A model generated the notes under the pieces. That model ran no database searches. It saw only the letters and a program-made list of their open reading frames with translations, and was not told where the DNA came from. Shown piece after piece: positions 55,873 through 64,000 of a stretch of DNA of 64,000 nucleotides. Source of the stretch: Auricularia sp. M13 (lineage: Eukaryota; Basidiomycota; Agaricomycetes; Auriculariales; Auriculariaceae); NCBI GenBank assembly GCA_037042915.1, contig CM073203.1, forward strand, positions 2,666,001 to 2,730,000, given 5' to 3'. The position numbers and the translations under genes were made by a program. The first letter of the stretch is position 1. The number at the start of each line of letters is the position of its first letter.

Positions 55873-56067
55873 ACAGACTGTTGTTTTCCTATTGTCCTCT
55901 TGCAATATTTTACAAAGCATGTGTGCCGCTCTTGAATTGCCCGACGACCCGTTCCGTGGTAATGGTACACTGTAGTACTGCCATCGGCGTTCCCGAAGGC
56001 GCCACCGGGAGATCGCCGAAAAACGCGTGCAGGACCCGCCGCGACCGTTCACGTCACCGCGCCGCCG

Positions 56068-59000
56068 AGGTCAAAGCCAAAGGGCAGAAGTGGCAGTGCG
56101 GGACCGCGAGCTGCACCCCCAGCCAGCAGCGCGCCGCCGGACGACGACGCCCCAGAGCATCGCGCATCCATGCATCCTCCTACTGGGCAGCGCACAATGA
56201 AGCCGGGCTACAGTAGCTCTCCACGTCCGCCACTCCCTCCCGCAGTGGGAAGGTTGGTGCAGAACGACAACGAGCAAGAAGCGGGCTGCACTACGACGTG
56301 ACACGATGGCTGGCATGCCGCCCGACCGAGGATGAGGACGGACTTGGACGACCAGGTGCCGCATTGGGCTGGTCAACGCATTTCCCCAACCGGACGAAAA
56401 CGTCCGTGCCGGGGCCATTTGCGATTCCGCAGACGACAAAAAGCGAGGCGCTCGCAGGCGAAGGGACGTGCAGAATGGTGTACAGCGGGGATGTTGTGCG
56501 TCAACGCCCCAAGAGAAAGATCCGAAGTATCGCGCACCCTCGGGAGCGCGGCGCTTGAGGTCCTGGGCAAGGCCATGACGACGAGGCGTGGACGGGTCAC
56601 ACCAGGCCAATGAGACGCGCCATTGCGAACCCGCAGCTTTTGCGCTCGCGGGTAAGACGGAGGCGGATGCGGAGGAGCGCGTTGCACGTCCGCGCAGTGG
56701 GTCCACACTCACACGCGTGGCCGACGAGCCAGCGAAGCTCGCGCTCGCGGACAGACGAGGCGAGCGCGGGGAGGTGTAGTGCAGACTCGGGACGCTGCAC
56801 ATCGACCAGCGGCTATCGCACAAGCCCGCCCCAGCATCGTGCGACCGCAGCACGGCGTGTGAGCGACAGGGCGCCGCGGCGTGGATGACTCGGAGGTCAC
56901 TCACGCCGCGCGTCAGCGCAGCCACTCCGTTCACGAACCCGCAGATGCTGGTGCCCTAGGTGATGAAATGAAGCGTGCGCGAAGCGCAACACGTTTCGCG
57001 CTCCAGCGCAGCGGGACTACACCTGCGCAGCGAGCGCAGCTTGCAACTCCCCGTCCGACCACACCACCGCGCATCTGCGCGCGCTACGCCAGCACGGCGC
57101 TTGGAGGTAGGGGCAGGGCGAAGAGCTGTTGTTGCGGGTCCCGCCGGGCCAACGAAACGAACAGTGCGCGAAAAGACAAGGCAGCGACGCATGCGGGGTT
57201 CGCGAGCGACGCTGCGAAGACACGCAACATCCCCGGGCGACGAGAGCGGCTTGAAACTCGAACAGTCTACGTTTGAGCTGCTGGGCAGGCGTGACTTGGA
57301 TGAGGTCACGCTGCGCCGATAGTAGAGACACTATCCACAATCTCGCAGATGCTGCGAGCTCGTGGGAAGAACATGAACTGAGTGCGCGCGTCGCCAAAAG
57401 AACGTGCAGAACGTCTCGCACTCCAGCACGGCGGCCTGACACTTAAGCGGTATCCCTCGCTGACCGAGCGCAACTCGCTGCTTCCGAACCGACCGAGAGC
57501 ATGTGCTGAGCGGGGAGGCATGCACGCGAGCCACACCGCGCGCGCGGACGACATACATGCGTTCCCGAAGCGCGCGCGGACGACATACATGCATTCCCGA
57601 AGCGCGCGCAGTGTCCTTGGCTGACGAGGGCCGAGAGCGAGGGCAAGAGGGCGACGAAGTGTCGAGGGGCCACTCAATGAAAGCGCCACCGTTCACTAGT
57701 CCGCAGCCACCGCGCGCGGAAAGGCGGCGCTACGAGTGACAAATGAGCAGCATCCCTGGACGACTAGAGCTGCTTGCCCTCAGGATTGTCTACGCCCGCA
57801 CGGGCTGGGCAGGGCTGGGCGGGGAGGCATGCACGCGCTCGCGGACGACATGCATGCATTCCAGCACGATGTCATTCGCGCGCGAGGCGACGAAGTATGG
57901 AGGGACACCGTTCGCAAGTCCGCAGCCGCAGAGTTTTTCGCGCAGCAAGGCGTGCGGGTGACAAATCAGCGCTGGGCGACGAGCGCGGCTTGCCCCTCGA
58001 GCGCGTCCAGGATGTGCAGCACGGCGTTTGAGCTGCTGGGCAGGTACAACGACGCGTGGCTTGCACGTCACTGCGCGCGACGCAATTCGCAATCTCGCAG
58101 CACCTGCGAGGACTCGTGCGCTCGTGGGGAGAAGCAATGCACGGGCGTGCAGAACGGCTCGCACTCCAGCACGGCGACTTGGCACTTGCGCCAGGTAGCG
58201 GTAACGCGCGAACTGGCCCAGAGCGGCATTTGCGCTGCTCGTCAGGGACAGAGGCAGCGATATGTGGCGGCCGCAGATGCCGCGAGGACTCGTGCTCGTG
58301 GGGAGAAGCCTACTGTAGACTGAAACTGAAACGCACGGGCGTCTCGCACTCCAGCACGGCGAATTGGCACTTGCACCGAGTAGCAGTAAACTCGCGAACT
58401 GTGCGTCCTCAGGATGGCACGGCGTTTAAGCTGCTTGCCAAGGGCAGGGGCAGTGACGACGCGTGGCGTGGCACTGTGTGGATGACGCCGCGCCTATTGC
58501 AGCCTGCGAGCAAGCAGGGACAGTGACGAGGCGTTGCGTGGATGACGCCGCGCCAATTGCAGCCTGCAGCCTGCAGGGACAAGGGCAGACAAGACAAGGA
58601 AGGCCGGGGACGCCGCAAAGGCAGCGGCGTCGTCATCCGATGCCGCGGGAGTGTACGGCGCAAGGGCAAGCCAAGACGGGGGTGTGGCAGTATGAGTGAT
58701 GGGGCGTGGCAGCAAGAGCGAGCCAAGATGGCGGCGTCGCAGCAAAACGGGAGACAAGATGGGCGTGGCAGCAGGACAAGAGGCCGGAGATAGTGGAGGG
58801 TCGCCAAGGACAGGGTATGGTATGGCAGAGGTAGGGGTGTAAGCACTCACCGATTATCCACGCCTGGAACTCGCCGCTGCAGAACCACGTCCGCTGGCGC
58901 TCGCCCGTGTTGATGAGGAACAGCCTGCGAGTGTGCGGCGTGGGCGCGTTCAAGTTAAATTTGGACGGCGACTGTGAGTGCGTACCAGAAATTGAATTCT

Positions 59001-60293
59001 GCATTTCTGCATTAGTCGTGCATGACAAAAGGAGTGCAGAGCGCACCCTCGAGATGTGTGACCATCTCAAACGACCAGGCGACGGCGAAGAGCAGGTAGA
59101 GCGGGAAGACGAGGTCGTACGACGACTTCTGCCACAGCTGGAACGGCTTCGGGATGATCTTGCCCGTCACTTTTCGCCGACCGTCGTGTCAGCCGCACCC
59201 AAACGACAGCAGCGAAAACGGAAAACGCACGGAGGACGACAATCTGGCCGGGCGGCTGCAGCCCGCCCTCCGCCTTGAGCGGCCGCAGGCTGTCTGCGTC
59301 TTCGGGCGGCGGCGGGAGCGCAATGTAGCCTGTTCGCCTTGCAGTCAGTGTTGCGCAGCGTAAAGTATTGTAATATTGAATGGCGACCCGACCTTCGCGG
59401 TATTTAATGACGGTCATGGCGACGGAGAATATGACGAGCAGGGGCATCGTCGCGAGGTACGTGTACTGCGCGCGGTCCAGTAAGCAGGACTTTTCGCTTC
59501 GCAGGCAGACTCGGAGCGAGCAGACGGACCGTCATGACCCGCTGAAACGCGCCGGGCTGCTTGCCCGCGTTCCAGCGCAGACACTGTACAGTGCGATTAA
59601 TGTAAGTCAAGTATGCGCAAAGTAAGAGCAAGAGCAGCAGCGCACTTGAAAGCGATCAAACTTCCAGAGGTGCGTCACAAGGAAGGTCTGAAGCTGCACA
59701 TCCAGTCCATTCGTTAATCCTAATTTAATTCTACAGTAATTCTGGCGGGCGCACCAGGATGGCGAGAACGGCCCAGAGCAGCACCGTCGGCGGCGAAAAG
59801 TGGCTCATGCTCGCATTGGGGAACGGACGACGACGAACGAAGGACGAAGAGAGTCCGCTTCCGCACCTCCGCGCACTGCAATTCTCGGCTCCTATTCCAT
59901 TTCCCATCTGCGATGCAATTCAATTTCTGGCGCTGGTACCCCAGATCGGCACCGGCCCATGTCTCCGCCCACGATCGTGTTCTCTCTTTCCAGACAGACC
60001 GTCGCTCCCTGGCTGCGCCTCGCTGTCCACTGAAGCTGCCCAGCGTCTTAACTTCAACTCTGTTACGGTCTCCGCCAAGCCTTAGCTTCCAAGACCACAG
60101 TGACAGTCGCGGGCGCGCGGGCGATCTGATCCGACAATACCCCAAACCCCAACAGACCTCCGCCCGATGACAAAGCAATACATAAGCTCACTATGCGGCC
60201 TCACGTTATAAGTATGATTCTTGGAGGATAAGGTACAAGTATCTCTCAGGGCGGGGCAGGCTACAGTAGTTGCCATGCCTCCCAAGGTGTTTC
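56068..60293 (-). pseudogene. Truncated duplicate of the membrane-protein gene: 5' exons plus giant-intron repeats
   Basis: Parallels 27855-32401 throughout. The ATG at 59808 (MSHFSPPTVLLWAV) and the 5' exons are kept, including LWKFDRF, TYLATMPLLVIF, GYIALPPPPEDADSL, PFQLWQKSSYDLV and the last exon before the giant intron (RTWFCSGEFQAWIIG, donor at about 58850). The giant-intron repeat block follows to 56068, where similarity stops 128 nt before the acceptor in the parent. No downstream exons exist, so this is a 3'-truncated copy. Minisatellite units are fewer than in the parent. Confidence 0.7.
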
Positions 60294-61327
60294 TCTATTA
60301 GAGGACAGCAGAGGCGTTATCCAGGTCCATCGGACAGCTCCGCTTCAGTGAAAACATCTTCGTCGCTGTTCTCAGATGGCGTTTACATCGTTGCATGTGA
60401 TGCTGTTTCGGAAGATTCGTGAACGACCCAACTCGGCGGGCGGGATGCACACACAGCACATTCCATTCAAGCAACGTTAACGAAATTCAAGCCGATGTTT
60501 ATGTACAGTTCCAAAGAAGTGGAGAAGCTGGAATTGATATCATAATAGCTCGGACTGCCAGGTGCCTGCCTGAGATGGCGAGCTGGACCAATACAGCATT
60601 GCAGACGTGAACTTGAAGCACGGAAGACAACCACCAGGACTACATAGATGAGCGTCCACCAGTGACATGTTGGGAATCAGAATCGGAAGGCGCATAAACG
60701 AACGCGAAGTCTTTCCCAGGTAGGGATGGCGAGGGCACAAGTATCGAGCTCACAGACGCATGTTGAGTCTGGCCGCGTGCAGCCTCGATTACTGTAAGTT
60801 GACAACTTCGGATTCGAGAAGGCAGAATTATGTCAGGCGCGGCGAGGTCGAGTCGTCGCCCAGAGAGATCATTGAGCAGCAAATGACCTTCAGACGCGAC
60901 TCAGGGGCAGAAAGCGCGGGGAGGAGCCTGGAGGACTGTCCCGAGTGCAGTATTACTAAGTACTACATGCCAGAGTCCTAGTCGTTCTAAACCGAATTAC
61001 AGGTAGAATCGCGAGAGATGGAGGACCGGCGAGCGCAGATCTGTTATCAGTTATCCCCTTTTCAGCGCGTCGTGTCGGCCGAAAGGACGAGAAAGGGACA
61101 GTGAACAGATTGAAGTGGGCCGGGCGTCCGGGTATGGCAAAACACTAAGCCACGGGGACGCGCCGCCCTCCAAGCAAGCGCAGCAGAAAACAGAATTGGA
61201 CATCGGTGCGTGTCGGAGGTGAGCGGGAGACGCGCATTCCAACTCCGCCTCCCGTCCTTTCTCCGCGTTCCAGCGCGAAAAACCGCTGCTGTGCTCTTCA
61301 GCTTCTTCCTGAATCCCGATACACAAC
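60294..61327. other. Second copy of the 51.7-52.8 kb block, 5' of P6
   Basis: From about 60355 it parallels 51700-52730, including the segment just before the family P start codon (CTCTTCAGCTTCTTCCTG). It lacks the ATC tract. No gene is supported. Confidence 0.6.
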
Positions 61328-61915
61328 ATGTCTTCGCAACTTCTGTCCGTATTGCTCTTGGTGCCTGGCTAATTATTGACTCCATGATTCAGTTTTCCCA
61401 ATATCAGACCGCTGGACGACCCACCCCCGCGCGAAAACACCCTGCACAACGGCCGTCGCACGCCATGCTACGCGCTCGCGTGGAGATGCCCCGCTCCAAA
61501 ATACATCGCCCGCATCAAACAGGCGGACCCAAGTCTCACCGCGCGCAATGTGCGCGAGCGGGCCGTCCTCAGGTGGATCAGGACGTACGGGTATCCGTGA
61601 GTCCGTTTCCCGTGTTCCGTGTTCCGTGTTCCGTGTTTTTTTTTTTAAAAAAAGGATGTCTTCAGCAACGCTCAACAACCGATGATCCGCCACGGCTACG
61701 ACGGAAGATACTACATAATCGCCATGCTCAACGCGCGCGCGTTTCCCGACTACGCGACGCGCGCACTGAGGGACCCGCTCGACCCGCTCGTCGTGGCTGC
61801 CAAGGACGTCTTTTATGTTGCTGATGATCTCCAACCGAGCTTCATGTGGTACCGCCTGCCCCTGCATTGGACCGCAGCCGATGCCGACTTGCTCGACTCC
61901 GAGTCGGAAGAGTAG
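61328..61915 (+). CDS. Family P member P6
   Basis: Exons are 61328-61344, 61393-61596 and 61666-61915, giving 156 residues. Blocks: SNIRPLDDPPPREN type with FPNIRPLDDPPPREN, PCYALAWRCPAPKYIARIKQ, then IRHGYDGRYYIIAMLNARAF, PDYATRALRDPLDPLVVAA and DLQPSFMWYRLPLHW. Intron 2 holds a CCGTGTT microsatellite (four units) followed by a T/A run. It is closest to P5 and sits in a block duplicated from the P4 region or the reverse. Confidence 0.75.
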
Positions 61916-61963
61916 ACAGATTTTTTTGTACAGTAAGGAGACTAGGTTTTTTTTTGCCTGTTG

Positions 61964-62288
61964 GAATATTTACCCCATGGTTGGCTTCGACTCGCAGTCT
62001 CGAATCGCCACTAAGTACTCATGACAGGCTTCGTGCAGTGTTCCCCGAGTTGTCAGGATCGGCTGCTCGACGGCAGAAACCCACATAGGCCCTAGGGAAC
62101 TGCGGAGAGAGCATGAGGTCCGTGCGGCCGGACTTGCGCAAGCTCTGTACTTATTCCACAGAGGGTACGAAAAGTGCTTCAGATGACGAGGGTCCATATA
62201 GGTAGTGTCACTGAGAGCCGGCCCGAGTAGTCGGTAAATCCGTTCCACCTCGCTGTGAGCGTTGTCTATGGTCTCGAGGTGAGAGATG
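61964..62288 (-). pseudogene. Decayed paralogue of the nuclease-like gene (N-terminal part)
   Basis: Minus-strand matches to the start of the 53912-55243 protein: SHLET, VERIYRLLGPALSDTTYMDP, RHLKHFSYPLWN, and further on MWVSAVEQPIL, with internal frameshifts. The rest of the gene is missing. Its 5' end is cut by the TIR element at 62298. Before that insertion it would have been divergent from P7, as the intact gene is from P5. Confidence 0.75.
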
Positions 62289-62297
62289 GAGAAAAGG

Positions 62298-63287
62298 TAG
62301 ACTCAACTAAGCCCGCTCGGCGCCAGCCGAGCGCCCTCGCAGAGGGGCTTATGACTCAGTCCGCTAAATCGGGGACCTAGGATTATAGAATAGTGCATCC
62401 TCCTCAACTCCTGGCGACTCGCTACAAGCACCAAAACTGTAGCCAAGGACCATCTCTACCTGAATATATAGACAGAATAGCCGCAGGGTATGTGCAAACT
62501 GCTCTGGTGGGGAGGCAATGGAGCTCTTCATTTTTTCTACATCCTCTAGGCATATCTTGTGTCATGATTATTCAGTCGTCCTCAAAGGTTATTAATCAAT
62601 CATATCAAATAGTTCTATGAAGCTTTTCATAAAAGATATGCACGCTAGGAGCTGCCGTTTCATGGGAATGCAACTTCCCGTAGGCGGAGAGGGCAAATCC
62701 GGGAGCAATGTCGGAAGTATATCCGCTCCATCAGACCCGCGACCGACGCTCGTGTCGGCGGCCAAACGCAGATTCAGGGGCCAAGAAACGACGCCTTATG
62801 CAAGAAAATGACTTATTAAGTTCCCAAAACATAGATTCTGAAGCACAATTCCCGATTTTATGTGATAAATGGGTCATGAATTCGGAGCGGCATGCCACAA
62901 TGCAGCGTATATTACCTGCGACGAGACCAGAGGTCGTTCAAATCGGCCAAAATTAATTTATCGCATAGATATAGACCTAATTGAATTTTCAAATCTGTGA
63001 GGTAGTCTTTCTGAGTGTATCGGGCTCTTCGAGGAGCTGTGTATTGTCGGGTTGAGGCTGTCGCGACCCCCGACTGATTTGCTGCCTTCGACGAGAGGAA
63101 TGGCTATATTAAAATATGCTGAGTATCTGGAATAGTAGATATGCTTCTTGGCTTTCAATTCTACTTATTAACTTAGGTTTTAAAATGTGTCGTTCAGCTG
63201 CTATTCTATAATCCTAGGTCCCCCGTATAGCGGACTTTGGCACAAACCCCTCCGGCTGCCGGCCGGAGGGGTTTGGTTCCGAATCTA
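62298..63287. mobile_element. Second Mutator-like MITE, 990 bp, 9-bp target duplication
   Basis: Flanked by GAGAAAAGG at 62289-62297 and 63288-63296. Ends are TAGACTCAACTAAGCC and, reversed, TAGATTCGGAACCAAACC. TIRs of about 90 bp include GGGGACCTAGGATTATAG on both sides. The ends match those of the 2506-3338 element. The interior has no supported gene. Confidence 0.85.
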
Positions 63288-63401
63288 GAGAAAAGGCCTG
63301 GCTGGCTCGGAATCCGGATTTCGGGAGCAAATTGATCTACACCCGGCGTTCACCGTGATAGGAGTTCCAAATTGCTCTTCGCTTTAAATTTGACGCACAT
63401 C

Positions 63402-63984
63402 ATGTCGAGCCAACCCTTGTCAGTCCAGCGGGCAGAAATTAAGTTACGGTACCGAATAAACGCCCACTTCTGTGTTAGATTTCCCAATATCCGAGCCCTC
63501 GACGACCCACCACAGCGCCAATACACGGTAGTCCGCGGCCATCGAACGCCTTGCTACGCGCTGGCGTGGAAGTGCCGTGCGCATAAATACGCAACGCGCA
63601 TCACGGAGGCGAATATGGGTCTGGATGTGAGCAACGTCGGCGAGGAGGCTCTCGTGAGGTGGCTCAACGAGTACAACTTCCCGTGCGTCGCCTTCTGTTT
63701 CCGAATTCCGATGCTGACCTCGATACTTTACTTTACTTATCTCCAGCCGCACCCAGCGTCCGATTATATACGTCGGAAATGACGGCGACTTCTATTTGGT
63801 CGCCATGTTCAACGGACGGCACTTTCCGGATTTCGCAGCGCGCGCACAGGACCCGGACGACCCGCTCATTGTGGCTGCCAGACGTGTTTTGTTCGTCACT
63901 GATGAGCTCCAGCCCACCTTCAAGTGGTACCGTTTTCCCATGGATTGGGCGGAATACAATTACGACCAGGACGAAGAGGAGTAG
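63402..63984 (+). CDS. Family P member P7
   Basis: Exons are 63402-63418, 63479-63682 and 63747-63984, giving 152 residues. Blocks: FPNIRALDDPPQRQY, PCYALAWKCRAHKYATRITE, EANMGLDVSNVGEEALVRWL, then VGNDGDFYLVAMFNGRHF, PDFAARAQDPDDPLIVAA and ELQPTFKWYRFPMDWAEY, with an acidic end. The PPQRQ block departs from PPPRE in the others. Intact frame. Function unknown. Confidence 0.75.
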
Positions 63985-64000
63985 CGATAGGTTCACTTTG

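Noticed and set aside
1-64000. tRNA or rRNA genes
   Set aside because: No convincing acceptor/T-arm pairs or rRNA-like conserved blocks were seen by eye; a tRNAscan-SE run would settle it.

Overview
The window looks like a repeat-rich, accessory stretch of a basidiomycete (Agaricomycetes-type) nuclear genome. The evidence is short GT-AG introns of about 50-70 nt, a many-exon family-2 glycosyltransferase, an Asp f 4-like secreted protein, a KDZ-type transposase with cysteine clusters, and a Crinkler/RHS-type NTPase-nuclease gene. No tRNA, rRNA or CRISPR was seen.

Layout. 1-11839 is a head-to-tail array of one non-autonomous LTR retroelement: four LTRs (the first cut by the window edge) alternate with three internal regions. 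Each internal region encodes only a Cys-rich, acidic-tailed protein, and every copy is broken by small indels. One copy carries an 833-bp TIR element (2506-3338). The array sits inside a Crinkler/RHS-type gene (11840-15538), which is broken again by a 1.56-kb long-TIR element that itself contains a smaller palindromic element. 16160-20039 is an intact GT2 gene and 20399-21436 an intact Asp f 4-like gene; these are the ordinary core of the window. 22218-25469 holds three members of a small lineage-specific family (called family P here). 26824-31911 is a multi-pass membrane protein gene with a 3.2-kb intron packed with degenerate repeats.

32787-40353 is a 7.6-kb hAT transposon (8-bp TSD). Its first transposase exon is split by a fresh 4.4-kb LTR element (5-bp TSD, near-identical LTRs) that has no convincing ORF. 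RNase H fragments of non-LTR retrotransposons lie on both sides. 41435-43675 (minus) is a KDZ transposase. 43939-47269 is a 3.3-kb inverted-repeat element carrying one unrecognised multi-exon gene with an in-frame stop. 47457-50965 (minus) is a large unrecognised gene.

51700-64000 is built from segmental duplications: a truncated second copy of the 5' half and giant intron of the membrane-protein gene (about 56068-60293), a duplicated 1-kb block (about 51.7-52.8 and 60.4-61.4 kb), and four more family P members. One intact family P gene is divergently paired, 43 bp apart, with a gene whose product has a PD-(D/E)XK-like signature (53912-55243). A decayed copy of that gene, cut by a second element of the same TIR family, lies before the last family P gene.

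The main candidates for something undescribed are: family P with its conserved 17-nt first exon and its nuclease-like divergent partner; the two LTR families with shared termini and a dense strand-biased CCGAG pentamer; and the TIR element with an unknown passenger or transposase gene.
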